A stretch of 64,000 nucleotides of DNA from assembly GCA_903857265.1 (NCBI GenBank), contig CAIODZ010000033.1, positions 1-64,000 of the forward strand. The letters run 5' to 3'. Origin of the DNA: an uncultured Phycisphaerales bacterium. Its GTDB lineage: Bacteria > Planctomycetota > Phycisphaerae > Sedimentisphaerales > Anaerobacaceae. Under the pieces are notes generated by a model. The model searched no databases. It was not told the DNA's origin and was given only the letters and a program-made list of their open reading frames with translations. Positions 42,549 through 51,217 of the stretch are shown here, piece by piece (positions within the stretch are counted from its first letter, which is position 1; each line of letters opens with the position of its first letter). The position numbers and the translations under genes are program-made.

Positions 42549-43205
42549 ATGCGTCGATTAGTTTGGCTTCTTTCAGGTGTACTAATATTCAGCTTAAGCG
42601 GTTGCGGCCAGCCGGAACGAGGCCCGGAAATCGTGTATGAAACTCCCCCCACTCCGCCGACATACGTTCCGCCCAAAAAAACATTGCCGTCTCAGCCAAG
42701 ACCGGCTATGCCCCTGCCCGGAGTTCCGGGCGGATGGATGCCGACGGCACATACGGAACGGGCCTGGTCAGCGATAGTAATTCATCATTCCGCCACCGAT
42801 AAGGGCAACGCGACCATAATCGATAAATGGCACCGCGAGAACAACGGCTGGAACGGCGTCGGTTACGATTTCGTCATAGGCAACGGCTCAGACAGCGGCG
42901 ACGGCGAGGTTGAGCCGACTTACCGCTGGAGAGGACAACTGACAGGCGCTCACGCGGGAGGAACGCCGGGAAACTGGGCAAACGAGGAAGGCATCGGAAT
43001 TTGCCTCGTCGGCAACTTCAACCAGTCCGCCCCAACCTCCCGGCAAATGGAATCACTCGCAAAATTAGTTCGCTTCCTCCAGCAGCGATACCACATCCCC
43101 AAAAGCAGGGTCTTTGGCCACGGCTCGGTCCCCGGCGGACACGTTACCGACTGCCCGGGCAAACACTTCCCGATGAACTGGCTCAGGGCAAACATCTCCT
43201 ATTAA
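42549..43205 (+). CDS. N-acetylmuramoyl-L-alanine amidase lipoprotein (amidase_2/PGRP type)
   Basis: 218 aa. Lipobox-like FSLSGC at about residue 19, Pro-rich linker, then a PGRP-like domain: AIVIHHSATDKGN with the first Zn-binding His, YDFVIGNGSDSGDGEVEPTYRW, RVFGHGSVPGGHVTDCPGKHFP with the further zinc ligands. It cuts the amide between MurNAc and the stem peptide in the wall. Follows the regulator pair by 57 bases. Confidence 0.9.
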   Translation: MRRLVWLLSGVLIFSLSGCGQPERGPEIVYETPPTPPTYVPPKKTLPSQPRPAMPLPGVPGGWMPTAHTERAWSAIVIHHSATDKGNATIIDKWHRENNGWNGVGYDFVIGNGSDSGDGEVEPTYRWRGQLTGAHAGGTPGNWANEEGIGICLVGNFNQSAPTSRQMESLAKLVRFLQQRYHIPKSRVFGHGSVPGGHVTDCPGKHFPMNWLRANISY

Positions 43206-43207
43206 AT

Positions 43208-43273
43208 CAGCGTTCAGCGGACAGCGTGCAGCGTTCAGAGGTAATCAGGATACCAGATAATCAGGTTATCAGG
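43208..43273 (+). repeat. Short degenerate tandem repeats
   Basis: CAGCGTTCAGCGGACAGCG-type units (43208-43240), then ATCAGGATACCAG/ATCAGGTTATCAGG units (43243-43273). Related GCTGAACGCTG units occur near 27897, 43905 and 48950. Confidence 0.6.
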
Positions 43274-43420
43274 AGCATCTCTACCGTCCTATAAAAACAC
43301 AACCAGTTATCAGCAGGGCTTTTTTTATACTGGTATCGCCCCGATAACCGCCCATCCACAAGTCGCCCTAAACTAATGCCGAAGTTGCTCCTGATATTAC
43401 TTATTAAAGGAGCTATCGTA

Positions 43421-43897
43421 ATGGATATTTTCGGCTCATCTTATTCGCATAGTTGCGTCCTAAACGAACAGATTGCCCGGCAGGTATTTGACCTTCTGCC
43501 TGAAAACGGGCCAATGATGGTAATTATCAGCAAAGAGGGCAACTACTGGCCAAGCGACGCCGAAGGTTTTACAAAACTGGGCATCACCGACGGCTACATC
43601 AAAGAACTCTGCGCCAAAATCAACGACGGCGAAGAACCAATAATCACAAACGTCAACGGCTTCGGCTTAGTCATAACGGGTCTCGCCACCGAACGCAGCG
43701 ATTACGGCTACATAATGATTGTCCTGCCCAACTACAGTCCCGAATCCACCATGGCCAGCATCGGCCTCATCGAGATTATCCTCAGCCAGGTCGGCCTCAT
43801 CGCGCATCTCATCGAGCAGAACAATATGCTCTATGAACGACAGATGAAGCGATTGGTCCCCTGCGGACAGGCCGCCGGCGATTCAATTCTCAACTAA
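43421..43897 (+). CDS. Protein of unknown function, 158 aa
   Basis: ATG 43421 has a strong AAAGGAG 7 bases upstream; longer upstream starts are rejected. Contents: LNEQIARQVFDLLPENGPMMVIISKEGNYWPSDAEGF, GYIKELCAKINDGEEPIITNVNGFGLVITGLATERSDYGYIMIVLPNY and a C-terminal helix (IEIILSQVGLIAHLIEQNNMLYERQMKRL). The alternation of strands and helices is GAF-like and the last helix could dimerise, but no family is recognised. The terminator after it ends the STAS-RsbW-amidase run of genes. Confidence 0.7.
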   Translation: MDIFGSSYSHSCVLNEQIARQVFDLLPENGPMMVIISKEGNYWPSDAEGFTKLGITDGYIKELCAKINDGEEPIITNVNGFGLVITGLATERSDYGYIMIVLPNYSPESTMASIGLIEIILSQVGLIAHLIEQNNMLYERQMKRLVPCGQAAGDSILN

Positions 43898-43934
43898 ACA
43901 ATCAGCGTATAGCGGACAGCGTATAGCGTATAGT

Positions 43935-43964
43935 AAAGGCACGGATTTTACCGTGCCTTTTTTT
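43935..43964 (+). terminator. Rho-independent terminator
   Basis: AAAGGCACGG, loop ATTTTA, CCGTGCCTTT followed by T-run. The 10-bp stem is perfect. Confidence 0.92.
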
Positions 43965-44028
43965 ATTTTGCCGCAGAGTTTTTTAGACGCTGATTACGCG
44001 GGGTGTCGCTGTTCTTAAAAAGTTTTGA

Positions 44029-44238
44029 TTATGCGACGGTCAGCCTTTTGTGTGAATGAGCACACTGACGCAGGTAAAGATTGACTAAGTTTTGATAGGG
44101 GATTCCCGTTTCCTGTGCCATTTGCTTGAAATACTCAATCACATCAACCCCAAGACGCAGCGTAACCTGCTTTTTGAGGGTATTGGCGTAAGGATTCCGC
44201 CGGCCTTTCAGTTTCGAAAAATCGTATTCTTTTCTCAT
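44029..44238 (-). CDS. brnA: BrnA-type antitoxin
   Basis: 69 aa. Begins MRKEYDFSKLKGRRNPYAN, then a ribbon-helix-helix core QVTLRLGVDVIEYFKQMAQETGIPYQNLVNLYLRQ. It overlaps the brnT stop by four bases (ATGA). Antitoxins of this family bind BrnT and repress the shared promoter. Order toxin-then-antitoxin is typical of brnTA. Confidence 0.88.
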   Translation of the reverse strand: MRKEYDFSKLKGRRNPYANTLKKQVTLRLGVDVIEYFKQMAQETGIPYQNLVNLYLRQCAHSHKRLTVA

Positions 44239-44528
44239 AGTTCACCTCTGGCAAATTCGCCTTTTTCCTTCGTTGTCACCTTCCTTGCGGAAATAATTCT
44301 GATTTGCCTTACCCGGCTGTCAAAGCAATATGAAACAACCAATAACCGCAGTCGGCAGTCAAACCCCAGCATCAGGAACCTGTCTTCATCAGCCGAATGG
44401 TCGGGGTCGAAGAACTCTTTGGCGTTCTCATCGAAGAATACCGTCGAGGCATCTTCAAACGAAACCCCGTGCTTTTTGAGGTTCTGTGCCGCCTTTCGGT
44501 CGTCCCAGGAAAATGTTATCTTTCCCAT
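44235..44528 (-). CDS. brnT: BrnT-type toxin (DUF497)
   Basis: 97 aa. ITFSWDDRKAAQNLKKHGVSFEDASTVFFD, then DPDHSADEDRFLMLGFD and VRQIRIISARKVTTKEKGEF, the full BrnT pattern (WD..K...N..KHGV ... RIISARK). BrnT is a RelE-like ribonuclease that arrests translation. ATG 44528 has no Shine-Dalgarno and the -10 box lies so close that a leaderless transcript is possible. Confidence 0.92.
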   Translation of the reverse strand: MGKITFSWDDRKAAQNLKKHGVSFEDASTVFFDENAKEFFDPDHSADEDRFLMLGFDCRLRLLVVSYCFDSRVRQIRIISARKVTTKEKGEFARGEL

Positions 44529-44534
44529 AATTAT

Positions 44535-44563
44535 ACTATATTGCTTTCGGCATTATAGTTCAA
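44535..44563 (-). promoter_or_regulatory. brnTA promoter (TTGAAC-17-TATAGT)
   Basis: Minus strand TTGAAC (plus 44558-44563), 17 bases, TATAGT (plus 44535-44540). Only six bases separate the -10 box from the ATG of brnT. An overlapping TATAAT (minus) at plus 44530-44535 is an alternative. Confidence 0.55.
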
Positions 44564-44636
44564 GTAAATTAATATTTTCCCGTGTAAATTATTGCCCGCC
44601 GCAGGCGGATAAACAATAGAAGATGACTGATAGTAT

Positions 44637-44660
44637 ATAAGTATATGCGTATATACTTAT
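44637..44660. promoter_or_regulatory. Perfect 10-base palindrome, possible operator
   Basis: ATAAGTATAT, centre GCGT, ATATACTTAT. It lies in the spacer between brnT and the 986-aa methylase gene. It could be an operator for BrnA or for the methylase gene; neither is proven. Confidence 0.4.
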
Positions 44661-44705
44661 GGAGTGCTCCAACCGTCGAGTTTTTTTAGGCGAGGTTTTT
44701 ATATT

Positions 44706-44732
44706 TGTCATTCCCGCGCACGCGGGAATCCA
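44706..44732. repeat. Left-half copy of the palindromic element
   Basis: TGTCATTCCCGCG, CA, CGCGGGAATCCA: same as the left half of the 67-bp element at 23668-23734, with a CCCGCG stem. The rest of the spacer up to 44938 holds GCTGAACGCTG-type repeat pieces and no gene. Confidence 0.65.
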
Positions 44733-44938
44733 ATTTTATTCTGCACGCTATACCCGCCTTTTGGCGAGGTCTCGCCCGTCCCTAAGGGACGAGGCGGACG
44801 CTGAACGCTGCCTGCCCTGCGTAGCCCTTAGGCGAAGTCGGGTCCTCCGTTTTTAAATCGGCATTCGGCAATCGCAAATCGGCAATTGTTTATGATTGAC
44901 TCCTCCTTTCTGAAATTCTATAGTGGGTTTAGAGAGCT

Positions 44939-47899
44939 ATGGCGACAACCGAACATACAATTAATGACACCTTAGCCGGAGTATTGAGGCAGACACGCTT
45001 CGCTTGGCGAGATTCCAATGTCGTTCGCTCAGAGAATACAGGCATGTTTAAAGGAAGTTCGGAACAGGCCGATATCCTAGTCATAGAACAAACCGTTTCT
45101 CCTGTGACAATTGAAACCGAAGTTTTGCCAGCAGTCACCGTTGAATCAGATGCCATGTTGCGTCTTGGTAAACAGTTGCGTGACACGGGAAGGCCAATCT
45201 TATCGTCGGTTGCTGTGCGTTTGCCGGTGAGACTGCGAACAAAACAGGGAGCACTCTTAAAGAGTGAACTGGCAAATGCTAATGATCTAGAAATGTCGCT
45301 CTATACCGGTAGCGATCCATCTAAACATTCTCGCTGGCCGCGTTCTGGTTGGATTCTTGGGAGTGTCTCCGACCTCTCAATTCTTGTGCAGTCGGCGACA
45401 ATTCCGCCCGACATCATTGACGAAGCTGCAAACCAATTAGTCAACGGTGTTAGTGAGGCGGCGGGCTTGTTGGAAGAAATGGTTAATGCTCATCCAGGTG
45501 CAATTCACAAGATAAGTGAAGAATTGTGTCAGGAAGATGGTACCCAGACACGACGTATGGCTACGGCTATTTTGGCCAACGCTTTTGTGTTTCAGGATGT
45601 CTTGGCGGGTGGTCCGGGCGAGTTGGCAATCGTTAATTCAATTGAACAACTCCGAAGTTCCAGCGGTGGCCTTAGCAAGTCCGCCATCCTAGCTGAATGG
45701 CGAAAGATACTCAGAGTTAATTACTGGCCTATCTTTGATATTGCGCGTCGCATACTCGAAGCGATTCCAACAGCAGAGAGCAAGACACTTATCGAGGGCC
45801 TAGCGATAACCGCTGACAAGCTTCTCCAGAATCGATTGATGCGTTCTCACGATTTGACCGGCGCCGTATTCCAGCGGTTGATTGCCGACCGAAAGTTCCT
45901 TGCCGCCTATTACACCACCCCGGCTTCAGCAGCGCTACTGGTTGGATTGGCGATTACGCCGGACGCGCCGCCAGCAGGCGGGTCGTGGTCGAGTGCGGAT
46001 GCTGTAAAGTCTTTTCGTATTGCTGACTTTGCATGTGGGACAGGAACACTTCTTTCTACCGCCTACCAGCGTGTGAGTCAGCTACACGAACTTGCTGGTG
46101 GAGATGCCGAAGCAATTCACGCTCAGATGATAGCAACTGCCCTTATCGGTTGCGATGTTTTACCAGCAGCGGCGCACCTGACAGCATCGATGCTATCGGG
46201 CGCTCATCCGACTGTGAAGTATGAGCGAAGTTTCATACTGACCGTAGCCTATGGCAAGCAACCGGATGACGCTATTGCGCTCGGCTCGTTGGATTTGCTG
46301 GATCCTCAGGGAAAGTTTAAAATCCTTTCCATTACCGCTAAGGCTGCCGAAGGTGCTGGCGAGACCGAGAAAGAAACTTGGCGGTCACTTCCTCATGCCT
46401 CCTTCGACGTGGTAATTATGAATCCACCCTTTACACGTGCAACCGTCCACGAGGGAAAAAGCCTCGCTGTTCCTAATCCGATGTTTGCTGCATTCGGTTC
46501 AAGTGCTGAGGAACAGCAATTGATGAGCAAAGCTACGCAGCGATTGACGAAAGACACCAGTGCTCACGGCAACGCCGGCGAGGCTTCTATCTTTTTGGTT
46601 CTTGCCGATCGTAAGTTAAAGCCAGACGGCGTGTTGGCCATGGTTATGCCTCTCAGTCTCATGTCAGGAGAATCTTGGGAGGATTCGCGCGCCCTTCTGG
46701 CCAAGAATTATGGCAACCTTATATTAATTTCGATCGCGGGAGCTGGCAGTACAGATATGTCGTTCTCTGCTGATACGGGTATGGGTGAATGTCTTGTCGT
46801 TGGCCGCAAAGCTAAAAAAGGCAGTAAACGGGCCACGTTTGTGATTCTCAGCGAACGACCGGCATATCCGCTTCTCGGGGCAAGTGCTGCGGAACAGATT
46901 CGTCGGCTGATAGCGGGAAAGAATCTTCGCCGTCTTGAGGATGGGCCTATGGGCGGCACTCTCCTTCATTTTGGCGACGAGGTGATCGGCCAAGCGATGG
47001 ATGCTCCTTTACCAGCTTCTGGAGGTTGGAACTTAGCACGCATTGCGGACCTTTCTCTAGCGCAGACAGCGTATCAGCTTGCAATTGAGAATCGTATCTG
47101 GTTACCGACTATGAATAAGTCGGAAACTGTGAACATACCTATTACTACAGTTATGACAATTGGGGCTATTGGGCCCATCCATAGGGATATTAATGGCGCC
47201 GCACCAACAGGTGAAATAAGAGGGCCTTTCGATATCTCCCCAGTAAAACCAAAGAGTTCGCCTACTTACCCCGTTCTTTGGGCTCATAAAGCTAAAAATG
47301 AACGGACAATGTTATTTGATGCAGATTGCGAGGGAATTCCCCGCCGTGGAGCAACAAATGAGGAGCAAGCTAATCTAGATCTCAAGGTTAAGAGCGTATG
47401 GAACACCGCTTCATATTGTCACTTTAATTGCGATTTTCAGTTTAATAGCCAGTCTACAGGAATGCAATTCACTTCCCGCAGAACTATTGGTGGTCGCGCA
47501 TGGTTATCAATCAGTCTTTCATCCGCTGAACAGGAAAAGGCTCTGGTTCTATGGGCAAATACGTCGTTTGGGTTATTATTGCGATGGTGGCATTCTAATA
47601 AGCAACAGTCAGGGAGGGGGAATATAGGCAAATCGGCGCTACAAACTCTACCCATCCTAGATGTAACGGCACTCAAGCCCTCCCAGCTTGACGAAGCCGT
47701 AAAGTTGTTCGACGCTATGAGCGGAAAACAACTCTTGCCACTGAATGAAATTGATAGGGATCCCATCCGGAAGGAACTGGATGAGAAATTTGTACGAAAC
47801 GTATTGGGATTAACAGAGACACTTCTCATATCTGGCGGTCCACTTGAGTTACTCCGAATGAAGCTGAGTCGAGAACCTTCTATATGTGGTAAAAAGTAG
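44939..47899 (+). CDS. Solitary N6-adenine methylase-like protein with a nuclease-like N-terminus
   Basis: 986 aa. AdoMet motif FACGTGTLLSTAYQRV (about 366-380) and catalytic NPPFTR (about 497) preceded by FDVVIM. The segment AYYTTPASAALLV ahead of motif I is typical of N6 methylases of the HsdM/Eco57I type. The first 110 residues contain ADILVIEQTVSPVTIETEV, resembling a PD-(D/E)xK nuclease core, but the usual Lys after Glu is Glu here, so activity is uncertain. A long C-terminal region (from about 680) could recognise DNA. No specificity or restriction subunit adjoins. It could be type IIG, a broken RM enzyme, or part of a defence system whose other genes are missing. Confidence 0.7.
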   Translation: MATTEHTINDTLAGVLRQTRFAWRDSNVVRSENTGMFKGSSEQADILVIEQTVSPVTIETEVLPAVTVESDAMLRLGKQLRDTGRPILSSVAVRLPVRLRTKQGALLKSELANANDLEMSLYTGSDPSKHSRWPRSGWILGSVSDLSILVQSATIPPDIIDEAANQLVNGVSEAAGLLEEMVNAHPGAIHKISEELCQEDGTQTRRMATAILANAFVFQDVLAGGPGELAIVNSIEQLRSSSGGLSKSAILAEWRKILRVNYWPIFDIARRILEAIPTAESKTLIEGLAITADKLLQNRLMRSHDLTGAVFQRLIADRKFLAAYYTTPASAALLVGLAITPDAPPAGGSWSSADAVKSFRIADFACGTGTLLSTAYQRVSQLHELAGGDAEAIHAQMIATALIGCDVLPAAAHLTASMLSGAHPTVKYERSFILTVAYGKQPDDAIALGSLDLLDPQGKFKILSITAKAAEGAGETEKETWRSLPHASFDVVIMNPPFTRATVHEGKSLAVPNPMFAAFGSSAEEQQLMSKATQRLTKDTSAHGNAGEASIFLVLADRKLKPDGVLAMVMPLSLMSGESWEDSRALLAKNYGNLILISIAGAGSTDMSFSADTGMGECLVVGRKAKKGSKRATFVILSERPAYPLLGASAAEQIRRLIAGKNLRRLEDGPMGGTLLHFGDEVIGQAMDAPLPASGGWNLARIADLSLAQTAYQLAIENRIWLPTMNKSETVNIPITTVMTIGAIGPIHRDINGAAPTGEIRGPFDISPVKPKSSPTYPVLWAHKAKNERTMLFDADCEGIPRRGATNEEQANLDLKVKSVWNTASYCHFNCDFQFNSQSTGMQFTSRRTIGGRAWLSISLSSAEQEKALVLWANTSFGLLLRWWHSNKQQSGRGNIGKSALQTLPILDVTALKPSQLDEAVKLFDAMSGKQLLPLNEIDRDPIRKELDEKFVRNVLGLTETLLISGGPLELLRMKLSREPSICGKK

Positions 47900-48213
47900 G
47901 TTATTCGGGTGCGTTTTTTTTCTCTCTGTGGCATAAAAAGTAGCGTTTTGGGCGCTTTAAAAACAGCGTTAAAGTCCTTATTTGTCAGCACTTACAAAAA
48001 GTAGCGGGGACATTCCTCTGCCCATTTTTGACGTAACTTCTTTTACGCCAAGGTTTTAAATTCTGGACAAAAACAGTTGTTATCCATTTTCGCGCAAGTC
48101 GAAAACCCTTAGATGCGAAAAAAATAAAAAAATTTATCTCTTTGCCGCAAAAGGACTTATCGTTTTTGACCCCATCAGGGAATCCCTTAGTTTTCGTCAA
48201 AAGCGCGCAAGTT
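47900..48213. other. Spacer after the methylase gene, no gene seen
   Basis: Contains AAAAAGTAGCG repeats (47936 and 47996) and no reading frame I would accept. The minus strand is open over about 70 codons without a recognisable product. Confidence 0.4.
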
Positions 48214-48252
48214 GGCCCAATTATAGAGGAACGATGTTCCTCGAATTGGGCC
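48214..48252 (+). ncRNA. Hairpin 1 before the HNH-AP2 gene
   Basis: GGCCCAATT (48214-48222) pairs with AATTGGGCC (48244-48252); inside it GAGGAAC pairs with GTTCCTC around GAT. It is followed at once by a second strong hairpin, so this looks like a structured RNA segment rather than chance. Confidence 0.5.
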
Positions 48253-48254
48253 TT

Positions 48255-48291
48255 AGCCCCGCGTCTCCTTTTCGAAGAAAAGTGCGGGGCT
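48255..48291 (+). ncRNA. Hairpin 2 before the HNH-AP2 gene
   Basis: AGCCCCGC (48255-48262) pairs with GCGGGGCT (48284-48291); an inner CTTTTC/GAAAAG can extend it. An AT-rich stretch with T-runs follows, so it could terminate upstream transcription or form the 5' leader of the next gene. Confidence 0.5.
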
Positions 48292-48346
48292 GAGCATCAA
48301 AATTTTTACTTTTTTATATTTAATTTTTAATTTAAGCGAGGGGATT

Positions 48347-48952
48347 ATGAAACTTCACTTAACAATCAATGTTCCAAACTGGTTAGACAGGGTTTGCGCG
48401 TGGCCTGTGGTGTGGTATCGCAAACGGAAGTTCGGCTACACATTCCGCAAAATACGCCTCACCGAGGGCAAATGCACAATTGTTGATTCCGACGTTTTCT
48501 ATCTCCTGAATAATTTTCAATGGGGCATTGCCGGAGAGAAAGGCAAATTCTATGTCTTCGGGAGCCAAAGGATAAGCCCTGAAGAGATAAAACTTGTGCG
48601 ATTGCACAGGTTAATAATAAACGCCCCCGAGGGCCTTCTTGTTGACCACAGAAACGGCGACACATTAGACAACAGAAGAAGCAACCTGCGATTGGCAACA
48701 CGCTCACAGAACAACTGTAACTGCAAAACAGACAAGACAAAGACAACATCGAGGTATAAAGGGGTTCATATCATAAAGAAATCCGGCAAATGGGCCGCGA
48801 ATATAAGGATAAACGGGAAAAAGACGTGGCTGGGCAGCTTCGTCAACGAAATCGATGCCGCCCGTGCGTATGATAAAGCTGCTCTTGAATACCATAAGGA
48901 ATTTGCAAGGTTGAATTTTCCGGAGGAAAATTCACTATCCGCTACCCGCTGA
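48347..48952 (+). CDS. HNH endonuclease with AP2 DNA-binding domain (homing type)
   Basis: 201 aa. HNH_3 core: VRLHRLIINAPEGLLVDHRNGDTLDNRRSNLRLATRSQN, with catalytic His in VDHRNGD and Asn in RRSNLRLAT. It is followed by an AP2 domain: SRYKGVHIIKKSGKWAANIRINGKKTWLGSF, ending AARAYDKAALEYHKEFARLNFP. These enzymes are typical of homing endonucleases and phages. It stands free, with no intron or intein seen around it. GAGGGGAT precedes the ATG. Confidence 0.9.
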   Translation: MKLHLTINVPNWLDRVCAWPVVWYRKRKFGYTFRKIRLTEGKCTIVDSDVFYLLNNFQWGIAGEKGKFYVFGSQRISPEEIKLVRLHRLIINAPEGLLVDHRNGDTLDNRRSNLRLATRSQNNCNCKTDKTKTTSRYKGVHIIKKSGKWAANIRINGKKTWLGSFVNEIDAARAYDKAALEYHKEFARLNFPEENSLSATR

Positions 48953-49026
48953 ACGCTGTACGCTGAACATCTTCACCGAAATCCGCCTTAGCATCTAATT
49001 ATGCAGGCGGATAGGCAAAAAGATTA

Positions 49027-49056
49027 TTGAAAAACGTGAACAGGACGGGTTAGAAT
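49027..49056 (+). promoter_or_regulatory. Promoter TTGAAA-18-TAGAAT
   Basis: TTGAAA at 49027-49032 and TAGAAT at 49051-49056, about 60 bases ahead of the YncE-like gene. Confidence 0.5.
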
Positions 49057-49118
49057 CAAAGAATTATCGCGAGATAAAAACAGGCCGACAAAAAGAGAGC
49101 GAAAAAGGAGAAGAACAA

Positions 49119-50177
49119 ATGGTTACAAAAAAATTGGTTTTGCAAAGCGTGCTGTCGATAACAGCGATTGTCTGCGTAGCAGCATTTTGCGGCGTCGCAT
49201 CAGGCGAAGAGTCAGGTTACAAGCTGATTAAGAGGGTCCCGATAGGAGGCGAGGGCGGCTGGGATTATCTTGCCGTCGATAGCAAGGCAAATCGATGCTA
49301 TATATCGCACGCCAGTCACGTCGTTATTTTCGATACGGAGAAAGAAAAAGTAATCGGCGACATAAACAATACGCCCGGCGTGCACGGGATAGCAATCGCC
49401 ACCGGGCTTAATAAAGGTTATATAAGCAACGGCGCCGACAGCTCGGTAACGGTTTTTGATACGGCGACACTGAAAGAAACCGCCAGGATTAAGGTAGGCA
49501 ACAGGCCCGACGCCATTTTGTTCGACCCGGCGACAAAACGCGTCTTCACATTCAACGGGGGCAGCAAAGACAGCACCGTTATCGACGCAGTCAAAGACAC
49601 GAATATCGGAACTATACCCTTGGGCGGCAAGCCCGAATTTGCGCAGTCCGATGAGAAGGGGCAGGTATTTGTCAATATGGAGGACAAAAACGAAATCGCC
49701 GTGATAGACGCCAAAAAGCTGATAGTAACGAACCGCTGGTCGATTGCACCCTGCGAATCGCCCACGGGGTTGGCCATTGACCTCAAAAACAAGCGGCTCT
49801 TTTCGGTCTGCTCGAACGGCAAAATGGCGATAACGGATTACACAACGGGCAAGAGTATCGCGACGCCTGCTATAGGCAGAGGGCCTGACGCGGCGGCTTT
49901 CGACCCCGAGACGGGTCTTGTATTCAGCTCCAATGGTCAGGATGGAACAATAACGGTGATAAAGGAAGAGCCGGCGGGCCAATTCAAGGTTGTCGAAACG
50001 GTGGCGACTGCGCCGATGGCACGCACTATGGCACTGGACACGAAAATGCACAGGATATACTTAGTTACGGCGAAACTCAAACCGGCCGCACCGGGAGAGC
50101 AGCAGCAAGGCGGACGCCGAAGGAACTTTGAGCCGGACTCATTTGAATTGCTGATTGTCGGTCCAGCCGCAAAATAA
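49119..50177 (+). CDS. Exported YncE-like beta-propeller protein
   Basis: 352 aa. Signal peptide (VLQSVLSITAIVCVAAFCGVAS), then propeller repeats with the pattern YISNGADSSVTVFDTATLKETARIKVG, VFVNMEDKNEIAVIDAKKL and VFSSNGQDGTITVIKEEP. Such 40-residue repeats of the YVTN type bind ligands or partners outside the cell. AAAAGGAG lies upstream. Close to 1 kb with no paralogue here. Partner unknown. Confidence 0.85.
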   Translation: MVTKKLVLQSVLSITAIVCVAAFCGVASGEESGYKLIKRVPIGGEGGWDYLAVDSKANRCYISHASHVVIFDTEKEKVIGDINNTPGVHGIAIATGLNKGYISNGADSSVTVFDTATLKETARIKVGNRPDAILFDPATKRVFTFNGGSKDSTVIDAVKDTNIGTIPLGGKPEFAQSDEKGQVFVNMEDKNEIAVIDAKKLIVTNRWSIAPCESPTGLAIDLKNKRLFSVCSNGKMAITDYTTGKSIATPAIGRGPDAAAFDPETGLVFSSNGQDGTITVIKEEPAGQFKVVETVATAPMARTMALDTKMHRIYLVTAKLKPAAPGEQQQGGRRRNFEPDSFELLIVGPAAK

Positions 50178-50185
50178 AAAATCGT

Positions 50186-50950
50186 TTACGCCGGGCCCTT
50201 ACCCGGCAAGCCGACCGTCTGGGCATAGAGAACGCGTTGCGTGGGGCGCAGTGTCAATTCGGTGGCGAGCGAGAGCTTATTGCAGTTGTGGAACCACGCG
50301 GCCAGACCCTGCGAGGCGGCGAACAAATAAACATTTCCCGCGATGAGACCCGTCGCGACGTTGTAATAAGATTTCTGTATCTCCGCGTCTCTCATGCCTG
50401 GCTCCTGTAATCGGGATTTGCTGTATTTGGCGATATCAACGACGTAGATGAGAATTACCGGGGCTTTAAGCATAGCGCCGCCCTGGCCGTGTGCGCTGAC
50501 CTTGGGACGCAGGTCGCCCGCGACGACAGGGTCAAGACGATGATTGACCGCCTCGTAGAGATACGTTCCTTCGGGCAAGACGACGTAGAGGTCGATTTCC
50601 TGAGAGTTGCTGGCTGATGCAGCGGTCCTCCCAATCTGCCCAAACGGCCCATTCTTGCGATTCACGCCCCATGCCGCCCAGAGGAGATTAGAAAGCATCT
50701 GGGGGAGGAGCTTCTCATCGCGAATGTCGCGCGTGGTTTTCCTGTCTTTGAGGGCAGCGAGGACGCTTTTGCCGCCGTCTGTTTGGGGAGGTAAAAGCTC
50801 GATTGGCTTGAGGTCCAACGGGGGGATAGCCGCTTTAACCGCCTCGCCGTAGGATTCGTTTTTCTCTTTGACGGCTTCGGTTAAATTGGGCCTTGCCGCC
50901 GCCAGTACGGTCAGGGCGGGTACGCTTTTCAAAAATGTTCTGCGATTCAT
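50186..50950 (-). CDS. Exported nitroreductase-like protein (SagB/ThcOx type)
   Basis: 254 aa from ATG 50950, chosen because GGAGG lies 5 bases upstream; an upstream TTG in frame is rejected. A twin-arginine-like NRRTFLK start suggests export in folded, cofactor-loaded form. The nitroreductase core has ALKDRKTTRDIRDEKLLPQMLSNLLWAAWGVNRKNG and ends AASQGLAAWFHNCNK. FMN is the expected cofactor. The substrate is unknown. Convergent with the YncE-like gene (8 bases between stops). Confidence 0.8.
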   Translation of the reverse strand: MNRRTFLKSVPALTVLAAARPNLTEAVKEKNESYGEAVKAAIPPLDLKPIELLPPQTDGGKSVLAALKDRKTTRDIRDEKLLPQMLSNLLWAAWGVNRKNGPFGQIGRTAASASNSQEIDLYVVLPEGTYLYEAVNHRLDPVVAGDLRPKVSAHGQGGAMLKAPVILIYVVDIAKYSKSRLQEPGMRDAEIQKSYYNVATGLIAGNVYLFAASQGLAAWFHNCNKLSLATELTLRPTQRVLYAQTVGLPGKGPA

Positions 50951-51163
50951 ATTTGCCTCCAATCTTTAATTATCTTTCTAATTCTATCCATACCTGCCTT
51001 GCACTTTCAATAAATAATAAAGAAAATTTTTCGTATGGCCACCCTAAGCAATCGCCTAATTGGTATTAAGTAATCTCCCTATAGACGCTCTATGACTCGT
51101 GGTGTATATAGTCAATAGAGTTCAAAAGATTGAGAGTTCAAAAAACTGTTTTTCACTAGGATG

Positions 51164-51194
51164 AACAGCCGGCGTTCCTTGAACGCCGGCTGTT
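51164..51194. terminator. Perfect 14-bp hairpin between permease and nitroreductase
   Basis: AACAGCCGGCGTTC (51164-51177), loop CTT, GAACGCCGGCTGTT (51181-51194). The T-rich tail is on the plus-strand side; on the minus strand, where the permease ends, there is no T-run. It probably still ends or stabilises the permease mRNA. Confidence 0.6.
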
Positions 51195-51217
51195 TTATTA
51201 TAGACAAGAATTTAATC

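Noticed and set aside
47985-48200. 71-codon minus-strand frame after the methylase gene
   Set aside because: No RBS, no family and it overlaps repeat pieces.
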